From: Bin87 sp963666865 | GTDB lineage: Bacteria; Chloroflexota; Dehalococcoidia; Lucifugimonadales; UBA3495 | Assembly (NCBI GenBank): GCA_963666865.1 | Contig: OY763072.1 | Coordinates: forward strand, 2,790,001 to 2,854,000 | Direction: 5' to 3' | DNA: 64,000 nt | Shown: positions 34,113-43,397 of the stretch, piece after piece | Numbering within the stretch: position 1 is the stretch's first letter | How the letters are laid out: each line of letters starts with the position of its first letter | Notes under the pieces: model-generated | What the model was told of the DNA's origin: nothing | Database searches by the model: none | Seen by the model: the letters and a program-made list of their open reading frames with translations, nothing else | Program-made: the position numbers and the translations under genes

Positions 34113-35337
34113 TCGCGTCTTATCCGAGGAGCACTTTGAGCAGGTAGTCCTCGTCCCATCCGGCGTTGAGGCGTTTGCCCTGGATGCCCACTTTCAGGGT
34201 TTTCTCGTTCTTCAACAGGTTGTGTCCGATCTGCCGCAGCGTGTTGATGTTCTGTGGGCCATTGTCCTTGCGCACTCGGCACTGATCTTCCCGAAAGGTC
34301 ACGTCAAGGGTCCAGTGCAACGAGTTTTCGATGCTCCAGTGGCTTCTGATGGCAGCCAGCAGTTGTTCTGCCGAGGCCGCCAGACTGCTGATGTAGTAGC
34401 GGGGTTGGCTGGTTGATCCTTCTGTGGTTTGACGATGGCCCACCACCCTGACGGCGGCTTTCAGTTGCGGCCATTGCCCTTGGGGGTCCAGATAGTCCAG
34501 ACAGTCTTGATCGGTGATGACCCAGCATTCCCGACGTTCCAGCCGTCCATGCCCTTTCTCCACGGTTTCCGTGTGGTCATAGGACACCCCGTCAAAACCC
34601 AGCGCCTCGGCCCCTTCGAACAGGTCGCGGATGCCCTCGTGCAGTTGCCCTTGGTTCTCCTTCACCGTCAGCACGTAGTCGGCGCCGCCCTGGGTGATTT
34701 GCTGGGCGATCTCCCGCTGGCAGCCCATAGCATCGATAGTTACGATGCAACCGTGCAACTCCAACATCTCCAACAGTTGGGGAATGGCGGTGATCTCGTT
34801 GGATTTCTCCTCGGTTTTGACCTGACCCAAGGTCAGGGCGTTCTGCGTGGCCCAAGCGCTGACCATGTGGATGGCGCCCTTATTCCCAGCGCGGTCGTAG
34901 GACCGTCGGGCTGTCTTACCGTCAATGGCCACTACCTCGCCGGGCAATAACTGGGCGATGGCCTGGGTCCAGGAGATGAAGCAGTCCTGCAACTGCACTG
35001 GGTCCAGCCGAGCGAAGACATCCCCGAAGGTATCATGGGACGGGATGCCGCCAGGCAGTTCCAAGAAGGATTGAAACCAGGCCAGCTTGCTCCTGCCGAA
35101 GAGCTCGATATGGACCCAAGAATCGGCGCCGCAGATGGTGGCGCAGATCGCAATAGCAATGATGTCCACCAGTTTATGGCGTCGGGTGCGTTCTACCCGT
35201 GGGTCGTCAAGGTCAGCGAAATGATCGAGAATAGTTGCCTTGGGTGGTTGCGCCATGTCCGCCTGCCTCCACGACCCTCAATATATCCTCCGACATTAAC
35301 ACATTTCTAAAAATCTCATTAAGACGCGATTGCCCTG
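34105..35337 (-). mobile_element. ISAs1-family insertion sequence, complete
   Basis: Perfect 18-bp inverted repeats bound the element: CAGGGCAATCGCGTCTTA (34,105-34,122) and its complement (35,320-35,337). The 10-bp direct repeat GTCGAGGTGG flanks it at 34,095-34,104 and 35,338-35,347, as expected for ISAs1 target duplication. Length 1,233 bp. Perfect ends and an intact transposase indicate a recent insertion. Confidence 0.95.
34120..35256 (-). CDS. ISAs1-family transposase
   Basis: A 378-residue DDE transposase. The N-terminal DDE_Tnp_1-associated domain (LDHFADLDDPRVERTRRHKL) precedes VAIDGKTARRSYD (first Asp), IVTIDAMGCQREIAQQI (second Asp) and SHWSIENSLHWTLDVTFRED (Glu), all in place. 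Length is normal for the family. Its stop codon overlaps the inverted repeat at 34,120. Confidence 0.95.
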   Translation of the reverse strand: MAQPPKATILDHFADLDDPRVERTRRHKLVDIIAIAICATICGADSWVHIELFGRSKLAWFQSFLELPGGIPSHDTFGDVFARLDPVQLQDCFISWTQAIAQLLPGEVVAIDGKTARRSYDRAGNKGAIHMVSAWATQNALTLGQVKTEEKSNEITAIPQLLEMLELHGCIVTIDAMGCQREIAQQITQGGADYVLTVKENQGQLHEGIRDLFEGAEALGFDGVSYDHTETVEKGHGRLERRECWVITDQDCLDYLDPQGQWPQLKAAVRVVGHRQTTEGSTSQPRYYISSLAASAEQLLAAIRSHWSIENSLHWTLDVTFREDQCRVRKDNGPQNINTLRQIGHNLLKNEKTLKVGIQGKRLNAGWDEDYLLKVLLG

Positions 35338-35388
35338 GTCGAGGTGGTCTTGCAATTGTGTTTGTTCACTCGCTGTTGTAGTATTCAA

Positions 35389-36323
35389 TTGATCTCCTTG
35401 TGAGCACTTGGGGTCGTTTCTGCAGGCTGTCGGCGGTACCCGACAGCTCTTGCATTAAAGAGCGGGCATCTGGCATCGCGACCATCGATGCGGCGGTACT
35501 CGCACCGTCGGTTTCGTCTGATAGGTCACTGAATAGACACGACTTCTCCACCTCCTTGTGGCTGATGAGTAACGGGGGATCCCAGGTGATGCCGCGCCGG
35601 GACTTTGACGGTGCCTGGCGTCGTGGTGCAGGATGCCAAAAGCAACGGGCCGATCCGAGAACACCCGAATCGGCCCGCATAAAAGGCTCAGACTGGATTT
35701 CTCAGAGTTGGGCTAGTGCATCGATCACCTGGTGCTGCGCGTGCGGGCCCGAATAATCCGCAAAGATGGGATGGGTCCCGGGCAGGGCACAGGTTATTAT
35801 AATCCACAAACTGCTGAATGTCAACACTGTCCCCGCGCTCGCTAATCCCTTCAGGTCAGAACCGCCGTTCCCACCTGTTCCTGTGTGCGCCGATCAGAGT
35901 ATGGACTCCTGCTCGACTCCGTTCTGCTCCGCCACAGCAGTCGCTGCGAGGGTGTTCAAAAAGGCGAAAGGCAGACCCGCCGGCAACTCTACGGCGCCCG
36001 GGATGTAAACCGAGGGATCCCCACGGCGTAGGTAACCGTCCTGCGCATCGTGGTGTAGTCATCGCCCACTACGGTCGTGCCGTCAGAGTTCGTGACCTGC
36101 ATCGTAACCATCGCCGATGCCGCTCTGGCCGGCGTGATGACACCGGCAATCCGGGGGCGGACGCTATTCGATCTCCGCATTCGCCACCAGTAGACCCATA
36201 GAATGGATTAACCGGATCTTTTATCCCGGCGCACCGCTCGACAGCAATCCGGAATTCCTGCCTCTCCAAAATAGGTTTGGAGACGCCAACGGTAAGCCGG
36301 TTTCGGACGTAAAGGAGTACACG
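35389..36323. other. Intergenic region upstream of the primase, no firm gene
   Basis: The primase leader and its AAGGAG site are at 35,394-35,399. A minus-strand frame ending at 35,366 (MVAMPDARSLMQELSGTADS..., start 35,485) overlaps the primase start and could be a small leader gene. A second minus-strand frame at 35,989-36,180 has a protein-like composition but no ribosome site. The hairpin at 35,646-35,677 is listed separately. Confidence 0.35.
35646..35677. terminator. Hairpin, possible terminator
   Basis: CGGGCCGAT and ATCGGCCCG form a 9-bp GC-rich stem around 14 bases. The minus side is followed by TTGCTTTTGG. It might insulate the primase transcript; no T-run is perfect. Confidence 0.4.
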
Positions 36324-36653
36324 ATGAATACCGGTAGGACAGGCGCTCCACCCGAGTTGGCCGTAAAATTGAGGAGATACAAAGCCCACATCACCTGCGC
36401 CAATACGATGCTGAATATGCGACAGGTTTCACACCTGCTGGACAATGCGCCATTCGCCGTCGCCATACATATGGCCGCAGGCGATCAGATTTGGCAAATG
36501 GAGGAGCTAAGCGCAGAAATCGGGTTGGCGCTTGATCGCCTGGGATGCGACGAGGCGGCACAGGTCGCGGCTGGTTTTGACCTTCAGGCACAAGAGCTGA
36601 TGGACGAGATCGATCAACTCGGGGATTACATGGAGGTACGGATGGGGCCATAG
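36324..36653 (+). CDS. Hypothetical protein, possibly the first part of an amber-interrupted gene
   Basis: The ATG at 36324 has AAAGGAG six bases upstream, a strong ribosome site. The 109-residue product is mostly helical (ELSAEIGLALDRLGCDEAAQ, ELMDEIDQLGDYMEVRMG) and unassigned. It ends at a TAG at 36,651, but the same frame stays open for another 365 bases with protein-like content. Confidence 0.5.
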   Translation: MNTGRTGAPPELAVKLRRYKAHITCANTMLNMRQVSHLLDNAPFAVAIHMAAGDQIWQMEELSAEIGLALDRLGCDEAAQVAAGFDLQAQELMDEIDQLGDYMEVRMGP

Positions 36654-37019
36654 GCAAGAGTTATCACCAGAGCCGTCTGGTTCTACCTCTACAGCCATGC
36701 AAAAGCAGCCCTTACTGCCATCCAAGAAGTTCACTACGAATTCCTGGCCGGTGAATACCCACCCGAAATGGCCGGTATCCCTGAGGATGTCATCGTCCAC
36801 ATGATGAGCGGGGCCTACGGATCCGACGAGGCTATCGACGAATTAGACTCGAGCAAAGTCCCGGTGAACCCCGTCACTGAAGGCATGCGGGCCGAGACCA
36901 AAGCATCCGTCGCAGGCATATTCCAAATCTTGGATTTGATGTGCCGGGTCAAAAAACGGATTTTCGTCCACGCAAGGGGTGCATTTCAGTTGCAGGCATC
37001 GTGGGCGCGTTTTGTGTAA
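36654..37019 (+). CDS. Downstream in-frame segment after TAG, hypothetical
   Basis: Directly after the TAG the frame reads ARVITRAVWFYLYSHAKAAL ... VHYEFLAGEYPPEMAGIPED and on to a TAA at 37,019. There is no start codon until the ATG at 36,768. The continuity suggests one gene of about 230 residues broken by a nonsense mutation, or read through. Family unknown. Confidence 0.35.
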   Translation, partial: ARVITRAVWFYLYSHAKAALTAIQEVHYEFLAGEYPPEMAGIPEDVIVHMMSGAYGSDEAIDELDSSKVPVNPVTEGMRAETKASVAGIFQILDLMCRVKKRIFVHARGAFQLQASWARFV

Positions 37020-37125
37020 CTGCTGAACTACACCTTCCATTGAGCCTGAACAGCGCCGGGTTTCGCCGTCGGATTGCTGCTGGACAGGCGCTCGGAAGGA
37101 ATGACTGGTACCGCCGAGGCCGCGG

Positions 37126-39768
37126 TCAGACCGTGAGGTCCATGGACCCCCATCCGCTGTCGGGGTAGCGCCAGGCGTGGCGCGGTCCCTGACCCAGGAT
37201 GAGCACGTCAGCATCACAGCTGGCGTTCAGGATCCGCTGGGCCACGTCCATGGGAAACTCTGTCACCGGCTTGACCTCGGCGTAGACCTGGGCGCCGTCC
37301 ATGACCAGGCGGAAGTCGGGCGTCCACCCGTCGAACCGCGCCGGCTCGTACTCCCAAGCGATGCCCCGCCGGTCGAAGTACGCCGCCCACCGGGCCTCCA
37401 ACTGGCTGCGGAAGGTCGTGCCGCCGTACTCGGTGATGGCGGGCGTCTGTTCGGGCGACAGCGTACTGGGAGCCACGGCGGCCGCCCACCGGTGCAGCAA
37501 GGCCGCGGTATCTTCCCGGAGCAACCGCTCCCGTTCCCCGCGCTGTCCGGACGAGCGGGCAATCTCCAGCAGCGCCTGGGTGTAGTGGCCCAGGTTGTCG
37601 GCTACGGCCTTCGACAACCCCAAGCCGCCGCCCACCTTGTCCCAGAGGACGATGGCGCGGCGCACCTCGCTCCTGCGGCCGTCCCGCACCACCTGGACGT
37701 TCTGGTGCGTGGTGCGGATGTCGGCGGGGTGGATTGACTCCCGGCTGCACATCACCGTCCTGAGCGCCCGGGCCACGTCCCGGCGCGTGCTGGCGTCGTC
37801 GAACCAATCCTCCCAGATGATGAGCACCGTGGCCGTGGCGCGCAGGTTGTTCACCACCTCGGGGATGCTCTCCGCGCCGTAGTGAACGTCCCGCCACTCG
37901 GCGTCTCCTGCTTCACGTACTGAGCAACCCACGATGCGCTCCCAAGCCACCGCCTGGGCGTGAGTGCAGTACTCCAGGTGTCCCAGGGTGGACATTCGAG
38001 GCTGCTGCAGCGTGACCGTGGCGCCGCTGCGGGTGATGGGGCGGGTCTCTCGTGGCGGAGCATGCCTGGCCGTGATCACCGTCTCGCCGCCGGTTTCCCG
38101 CCAGGCCAGGACGGAGTAGCTCTGCTTGGCGTGGAAGTAGGTGGCCAGCGGATAGGCATCCCGGGCGGCCTCGCGGCGGGTAACCTCGCTGGTAAGGAGC
38201 TCCATCTCCCCGCCCGGCATGAGCTGTACGATGCGGGCGCGCCCGTCGGCGGCGTCACGTATGTCATTGCGGTGGGGTTGCTGGGGATCGCCGGTCTGGA
38301 ACTCCGGCGCGTAGTGGTCGCCCCGGGCGATCTCACGCAGCGTCTGGGGCAGCTGCTCCGGCCACGCGTCCGTGGGCGACGGTATGGCGCGCTCCATGCC
38401 GTTCAGGTCGGTCTCCTTGGCCAGGCAGCGGCCGTGGGTGTTCTTGATGTTGGGATTGGACGGATACAGCCGGGCCGGCTCCACCGGCTGGTTCCAGTAG
38501 GTCTCCAGGCTGTCGTCGTGGAACTGGAGGGCGTGGCGCGGCGCCACGATGATGAACCGCCCCGGGCCGGTCCTTCCGACCCGTCCGGCCCGCTGCCTGA
38601 GCTTGCCCACCGAGTGGGGCAATCCCAGGTTGAAACCCACCTGCAGGTCGGGAATGTCGATGCCCATCTCCATGGCGCTGGTGCTGGCCAACCCGCGGAT
38701 GTCCCCCTCTCTCAGCGCCTCCTCGATGCGTTCCCGGCGCATCAGCCCCGAACGGTAGGCCATGGCGTCCCGGGACTCCACGATGATGGCGTCCTCGGTG
38801 ATGCTGCGGGCCGCCTCGATACCCGCCGCAGCGCGCTCTGCCAGCTGCCGGTCGTCGATGAAGGCGATGTACGACCGGTCGGGGTCCTCGCTGATCACCT
38901 CCCGCACCGCTGCCTGCAAATCCCGCCAGCCCTCGTCGTGGGGGTCACGGCCGACCACGTGCTGCACGGTGAGCTCGGCGCGCGGGCTGCCGTTGTACCT
39001 ATCGTCCACCACCTGGAAGGGCAGGCCGGTGAGCGTCTCGAGGTGCTGGGCCGGATTGTGGATGGTGGCGCTGGCGGCGATGACCCTGAGCGGCTCGAAC
39101 TGTGCCATCAGTTCCCGGCGTTTCTGCTGCAGGCGGTGCAGCAGGTAGAGGCAGTGGGTGCCCAGCGCTCCGTCGTAGGTGTGGGCTTCGTCCAGGATCA
39201 GGAACGCCAGGTTGGAGATGAACCGGCGCACGTTGTACTGGGTGTTCTGCACCTCACGGAGGTCATGGCGCAGTGGCCGCCGACCATAGAGGGGTTCGGA
39301 GTAGGCCATCAGCCACTGCTGGATCACGTCGGGGGTCATCAGGGCCAACCGCGTGCGCTGCAGGACCTGCCTACGCTCGGTGAGGTCGCGCACGTCGCCG
39401 TCGATGCGGTTGATGCTGCCCGGGTCCAGGCCGGCGGCCTCGGCCATGCTCTGCCAGCGGCTGACCTGGTCCCGGGCCAGCGCCTTGATGGGATAGATGG
39501 CGATGACCGTGGCATTGGGATTGGCGGCCAGGTGGTGCAGGGCGGGCGCCTGAAACACCAGGGACTTGCCGCTGGCGGTGCCGGTGCTGATCACGAGGTT
39601 GTGTCCCTGTCCCAGCAGTTCCAGCCCCATGGCCTGGTGCAGGAAGAGCTGGCCGCCGCCCGTCTGGGCCTTCACGGCGGGCCAGACCGCGCTGTCGGTC
39701 ATCCAGGCGGGAGTCTCGCCGTAGCGGGCCTCCTGGCCCGGGATGGTGATCTCGTCGTGAATGTTCAT
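37126..39768 (-). CDS. Hrq1/MrfA-like superfamily 2 helicase fused to a PD-(D/E)XK-type nuclease domain
   Basis: Helicase motifs are complete: FLHQAMGLELLGQGHNLVIS (Q-motif area), GTASGKS (63-69), DEAH (193-196), ASATI, and QRAGRVGR (motif VI). Then comes a DUF1998-like region (LWDKVGGGLGLSKAVADNL), lacking the four zinc cysteines of MrfA. The last ~90 residues read FRSQLEARWAAYFDRRGIAW ... TPDFRLVMDG...VYAEVK, the E...PD...ExK pattern of a nuclease. A nuclease-tipped DNA-repair-type helicase in a mobile region suggests restriction of foreign DNA (inference). It lies 15 bases downstream of the small zinc protein gene. Confidence 0.8.
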   Translation of the reverse strand: MNIHDEITIPGQEARYGETPAWMTDSAVWPAVKAQTGGGQLFLHQAMGLELLGQGHNLVISTGTASGKSLVFQAPALHHLAANPNATVIAIYPIKALARDQVSRWQSMAEAAGLDPGSINRIDGDVRDLTERRQVLQRTRLALMTPDVIQQWLMAYSEPLYGRRPLRHDLREVQNTQYNVRRFISNLAFLILDEAHTYDGALGTHCLYLLHRLQQKRRELMAQFEPLRVIAASATIHNPAQHLETLTGLPFQVVDDRYNGSPRAELTVQHVVGRDPHDEGWRDLQAAVREVISEDPDRSYIAFIDDRQLAERAAAGIEAARSITEDAIIVESRDAMAYRSGLMRRERIEEALREGDIRGLASTSAMEMGIDIPDLQVGFNLGLPHSVGKLRQRAGRVGRTGPGRFIIVAPRHALQFHDDSLETYWNQPVEPARLYPSNPNIKNTHGRCLAKETDLNGMERAIPSPTDAWPEQLPQTLREIARGDHYAPEFQTGDPQQPHRNDIRDAADGRARIVQLMPGGEMELLTSEVTRREAARDAYPLATYFHAKQSYSVLAWRETGGETVITARHAPPRETRPITRSGATVTLQQPRMSTLGHLEYCTHAQAVAWERIVGCSVREAGDAEWRDVHYGAESIPEVVNNLRATATVLIIWEDWFDDASTRRDVARALRTVMCSRESIHPADIRTTHQNVQVVRDGRRSEVRRAIVLWDKVGGGLGLSKAVADNLGHYTQALLEIARSSGQRGERERLLREDTAALLHRWAAAVAPSTLSPEQTPAITEYGGTTFRSQLEARWAAYFDRRGIAWEYEPARFDGWTPDFRLVMDGAQVYAEVKPVTEFPMDVAQRILNASCDADVLILGQGPRHAWRYPDSGWGSMDLTV

Positions 39769-39783
39769 GATTGCAGAGGCGGG

Positions 39784-40095
39784 TCAGAGACCATGAGCTT
39801 CGTTGATGCGGTCGCAGCACGTCGGCCCGCAGGCCTTGAGGTCACCGGCGCGGGTGTCGAAGGCGTGGCCGGCCGGGGTCCGCTCACCGCACCAGGCGCA
39901 GATCCTCCTCAGCAGGGCAGCGCGCAACGCCTCCGGAAAGGAGGCCGGGTCCAGCGCGGGCCGGTGATTGCGGCAGTACCAATCGGCCAGGTCGTCGGCG
40001 ATGGCCGGAATCGACTGCTCCAGTATGTCCAGAGCGAGGCCATCCTGCCACTGGGCGAAACGCCGCATCTGGTCGTCGGTCATCGTGTTCTCCAT
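39784..40095 (-). CDS. Small zinc-finger-like protein, partner of the helicase-nuclease
   Basis: A 103-residue protein with a C-terminal CAWCGERTPAGH...LKACGPTCC, two cysteine pairs that could hold one zinc. The N-terminal half is helical (MRRFAQWQDGLALDILEQSI). Its stop is 15 bases before the helicase start on the same strand, so they form a two-gene operon. No family recognised; it may bind DNA or the helicase. Confidence 0.6.
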   Translation of the reverse strand: MENTMTDDQMRRFAQWQDGLALDILEQSIPAIADDLADWYCRNHRPALDPASFPEALRAALLRRICAWCGERTPAGHAFDTRAGDLKACGPTCCDRINEAHGL

Positions 40096-40375
40096 CTTGC
40101 CGCCGTGGTCCCGATGTTCCGGAAGTCCTGGTAGTCAACGTCGGGGAGTTCGGGCAAGGCACCCCATTCTACCGCGTGAGTTTCACCGGCCCGTTGGCGC
40201 GTTGGGGTGGTTGGGCGCGAAGTGCGTCCGGATCAGGACATAGGTGGACCGGTTGCGATCGATCCGCCCGTGCCGGATTTCGCAGCCTTCACCGGCGGCC
40301 ATGGTTGACCGGTGTTCATGTCGGATTTATTCTCTGCCGGTCCAACTTGTTACATTACATAACGGAAGCGCAAGC

Positions 40376-40714
40376 ATGACCATCGAAACCAGCTGGGAGA
40401 ACAGGATCCTCATCGTCCAGGCCGAGGAGCGGTTGGACAGCGTCAATGCCCAGGTATTCATCGACCGTATGGGCAGCGCCGTTGACGGCGCGGCGCGGGG
40501 CGTGGTCATAGACATGAAGCGACTGGCCTACATCAGCCACGCCGGTCTGCGGGTGATCCTGCAGATGGTCCGCAGCATGGAGCGGGAAGACGCTCGGCTG
40601 GCGCTCTGCGCCCTTTCGCCCGATGTGCTCGGCGCATTCCAGGCCAGCGGCTTGGATGCCCTGGTCGACATTTACTCCTCGCGCACGGACGCCGTCGCGG
40701 CCGTCGGGGGCTGA
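40376..40714 (+). CDS. STAS-domain protein, anti-sigma-factor-antagonist-like
   Basis: The start at 40376 gives 112 residues matching a lone STAS domain: ENRILIVQAEERLDSVNAQV, VVIDMKRLAYISHAGLRVIL and RMGSAVDG. The phosphoacceptor loop normally reads D-S-S/T-G; here it is YISHAG, with Ser kept. Such proteins relieve sigma factors from anti-sigma kinases after dephosphorylation, usually beside an RsbW-like kinase, which is absent here. It is an orphan member, divergent from the helicase operon. Confidence 0.75.
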   Translation: MTIETSWENRILIVQAEERLDSVNAQVFIDRMGSAVDGAARGVVIDMKRLAYISHAGLRVILQMVRSMEREDARLALCALSPDVLGAFQASGLDALVDIYSSRTDAVAAVGG

Positions 40715-40889
40715 GGACGGCCAACGGAGACTTCGCCCACGTTCGTCGTCCCATCTCCGGAAGGACCCACAGCCCATGGCGTGGGTCGGCCGGGATGGGA
40801 TCAGTTGCCGCACCAGGCACGGATCCGCCGGAGCAGCGCGTCCGCCTCCGCGAAGAGTACGCAGCTGATGCCACCGCGACTTGGTGGGT

Positions 40890-41141
40890 CAGTTCCGCCT
40901 TGCTACTTTTGAGCATTTCAAAGTCGCCAGTGACCAGGAGCGCCGACGCTCTCAGAGGCCGGCCCAACTACGCCGACGGGTAGTGGAACTCGGCCGCCAC
41001 GATGGCGGGAACCCCCACCGTGGCTTTCCCCGCTTCAATCGGTGGGAGTAGGGAGTCGCCGGCGACGCTGCGACGCTCCGGTGACGGGAATTACCACCAG
41101 AGGGCGTGGGTGTCGGCGACGAACCGGGTCCGGCTGACCAC
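40890..41141 (-). pseudogene. PIN-domain (VapC-like) toxin remnant
   Basis: Reading from 41,141 the frame gives VVSRTRFVADTHALWW, then a TAA. After it come ATVGVPAIVAAEFHYPSA, a TAG, and LRASALLVTGDFEML. These are the DTHAL (first acidic), VPAIVxAE and LLVTGD blocks of PIN nucleases in correct order, but interrupted by stops. It is a dead toxin gene. Confidence 0.45.
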
Positions 41142-41660
41142 CGGAGTTGTTGGTTGACCCGCCGGTCAGCTTCTCACCGTTGTCCCAGATGCCCGTGATA
41201 CCCTGGTAATCGGCGTCGGGCAGCTGGGAGAGGGTGTCCTGCAGCGTGACCAGAGAGGGCTCGTCAGCAGCCACATCAATATCCAACACGAGGATCCCGC
41301 GCCGTCACGGCGCGGCGTAAAGCGGGTCGATTCCGGTAGGGGCAGGATCGTAGGCTAACGCCGCTAAGTCCGGTATCGGGCGCTCTGGTCTCCGGTATTC
41401 GCCGGTGAGCAGGATGTGGCCTACCCAAGGGGTGAGAACCTCATCTTTATCCGCACCAATGGAGTCATTGACCGCCTCGGTTCCTGCGCCGTTCACACCG
41501 GCGAACCCGTCAGTGCGCTCTTCGCGATATACTTGATTTGTGCCCGACTGTAGTGGGAACAGGTGATTCCCGAAATCGCGCCAATCGACCACCATTTGAT
41601 TTTCCATGGCCTGCGGATCAGGGCAGTTCCTGAGCAAGTCCACAGGGCTGGCGCGCATTA
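41142..41660 (-). other. Poorly defined stretch with one doubtful frame
   Basis: A minus-strand frame from about 41,607 to 41,305 (MENQMVVDWRDFGNHLFPLQ...) has a protein-like composition but no convincing ribosome site and no family. The rest shows nothing I can support. Confidence 0.25.
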
Positions 41661-41678
41661 GTGCTCGGAGGATGGTAG

Positions 41679-41903
41679 ATGAACCAACTTCTTCAAGAGG
41701 CTTTCGAGAGAGCGTCGGAACTCCCGGACGAGGAGCAGGACAGGTTCGCCCGGTTCCTTTTGGCGGAACTGGAATCGGAGCAGAGCTGGTCCGAACTGTT
41801 CGCCCGCCCCGAATCGGAGGACCTGCTGGAACGCCTTGCTGACGAGGCTCTGTCGGAACACCGCGCCGGGCGAACGCGGCCCCTGTCTCCGGATGAATTG
41901 TAG
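41679..41903 (+). CDS. Antitoxin-like small protein of ParE pair
   Basis: A 74-residue acidic protein (QLLQEAFERASELPDEEQDR, then LERLADEALSEHRAGRTRPL) matches the short antitoxins that precede RelE/ParE toxins. GGAGG lies seven bases before the ATG. The toxin gene begins two bases after its stop. As usual for such pairs it should neutralise the toxin and help repress the operon. Confidence 0.75.
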   Translation: MNQLLQEAFERASELPDEEQDRFARFLLAELESEQSWSELFARPESEDLLERLADEALSEHRAGRTRPLSPDEL

Positions 41904-41905
41904 GC

Positions 41906-42175
41906 GTGCGCTCGTTTGCGGGGCAGAGCTTCTGGGACGCGTACCGGCGCCTTCCGGCCCATGTGCAGCGGCAGGCTCGGGAGTCCTACCGCTTCTTTGC
42001 GTCAAACCCCAATCTTCCCAGCTTGGACTTCAAGCGCGTGAGCCGGAGACGGCCCGTGTACTCGGTGCGCGTGAGCGCCGACTATCGCGCCCTGGGGGTT
42101 GTGGATGGCGCCGATATCGTGTGGTTCTGGATTGGCCCGCACCATGAATACGACCGTATGCTCAGGCGAATGTAA
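41906..42175 (+). CDS. RelE/ParE-family toxin
   Basis: An 89-residue basic protein (GTG start) with the RelE/ParE fold pattern: FWDAYRRLPAHVQRQARESY, PSLDFKRVSRRRPVYSVRVS, DYRALGVVDGADIVWFWIGP and the terminal HHEYDRMLRRM. It starts two bases after the antitoxin. Whether it acts on mRNA (RelE) or gyrase (ParE) cannot be told. It is intact. Confidence 0.82.
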   Translation: MRSFAGQSFWDAYRRLPAHVQRQARESYRFFASNPNLPSLDFKRVSRRRPVYSVRVSADYRALGVVDGADIVWFWIGPHHEYDRMLRRM

Positions 42176-42200
42176 CCTCCAAGATTTGGAAGGTAGGGCT

Positions 42201-42545
42201 ATGCCTGAACCCAACATCAGCGAAGCCAGCACGGTCCAGATGCCGATGGCGCGCCACGCAGCGGAAGCGGGCTGGACACCGGTTGCGCCCGAGGGCGCAC
42301 CGGTCCGGCGCGGCGGAACGGACGGCCTGCTGTTCCGGCGAGAATTGGACAACCGCTGCGCCGCTTCATCCCGGGATGACCGGCGTTCCGTTGGAGGTGT
42401 CATCGAGCGGCTGGGATCTCAGCCGCCCACCATCGAGGCCAACCGGCAGATGCTGAATGGTTGCGAGGAGAGCGACGATGGTGGGCAAAATCCAAAGCCG
42501 GTCCAACCGTTCCAGATCGCCCCGGCATGTAGGGACGGGCGTTGA
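42201..42545 (+). pseudogene. hsdR: Type I restriction subunit HsdR, 5' remnant
   Basis: MPEPNISEASTVQMPMARHA and EAGWTPVAPEGAPVRRGG are the characteristic start of HsdR proteins. The frame follows the family to PPTIEANRQML, then shifts. One base over it would read EWLRGERRWWAKSKAG, as HsdR does. Everything after about 42,500 (the ~900-residue nuclease-helicase) is missing. Confidence 0.7.
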
Positions 42546-42834
42546 ACTCCGGGTTCATAATCACCTTCTTCCGAATATGGCCGTGATGATGCGCCGCAGG
42601 AAGCCGGGCCGACGGCTGGCGTAGTGCTGATACCCACACGTGTAGCGGTGGCAACGGTGAAACTGCACGGAATGCAACATGCTAACTCCTCCCGGTTCAG
42701 AGCGGTTCAACTCGATTTTGATTTGGGTCGAGGTCCTGGGACCGGCGGCGGAGGGGTATGAGGTAGGGAGAACTCCGCCTGCCGGTCACGTCAAGGTCTG
42801 CGATAGACGCGCCCGGCCGCCATGCCGCCGCGGT

Positions 42835-43176
42835 TCATCCAGTTGCTCCAGAGGTGCAACAACGCTCCACGCAAGTGTCCCGGCTCTCCACGTCCGTTGA
42901 GATATCTGCCAATGATGAGTTGCGCCTGAGATGTGAACCCGCCCTTTGCCTGGCGACGGATGGCGCATCCAGGAACTCCACGTCGCCGCAGTTGTGGCAG
43001 GTCCGCTCGATAATGAGCGGGCCGCGGCACACCAGCCGGGTCGGCGTGTTGTCACACTTGCGGCAAGGTGTTTTGAAGTCAAAGCGTTCGGACTGCGCCG
43101 CAAGTAGTCCGATGGTCTGCCGGCGCACCCGACGGGGCGTTCCGGCTTTGGCGGTTGATCTGGCGGTGGTTATCAT
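42835..43176 (-). CDS. Small zinc-ribbon protein
   Basis: The start at MITTARSTAKAGTPRRVRRQ (ATG 43,176) has GGAGGG seven bases upstream. The 113-residue product has CRKCDN and CHNCGD, a zinc ribbon, in the middle and a Cys-containing tail. I recognise no specific family. It stands alone between the hsdR remnant and the lipoprotein genes. Confidence 0.55.
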   Translation of the reverse strand: MITTARSTAKAGTPRRVRRQTIGLLAAQSERFDFKTPCRKCDNTPTRLVCRGPLIIERTCHNCGDVEFLDAPSVARQRAGSHLRRNSSLADISTDVESRDTCVERCCTSGATG

Positions 43177-43397
43177 GGTGGTACCCTCCGACACATTCGC
43201 TGCGTGGCGCTTTTCGGTGAGGCGGCAAGGGCCGTCGGTCGTTGCCGGCTTCTTGCAAATCATCATTTCTTCTCTTCCTCTGAGGAGCTCATTCGATACG
43301 CTTTACTGTAGAGGTGAAATGTCGCAGAAATGTGTCGTTGGCAGAGTGTCATCTGGGAGGCCGGGAACTGAATTTCCATGTACTGACTGGAGCCGTC

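Noticed and set aside
37960..40134. 724-residue plus-strand frame opposite the helicase
   Set aside because: No domain and Gly/Val/His-rich composition; the opposite strand encodes all helicase motifs.
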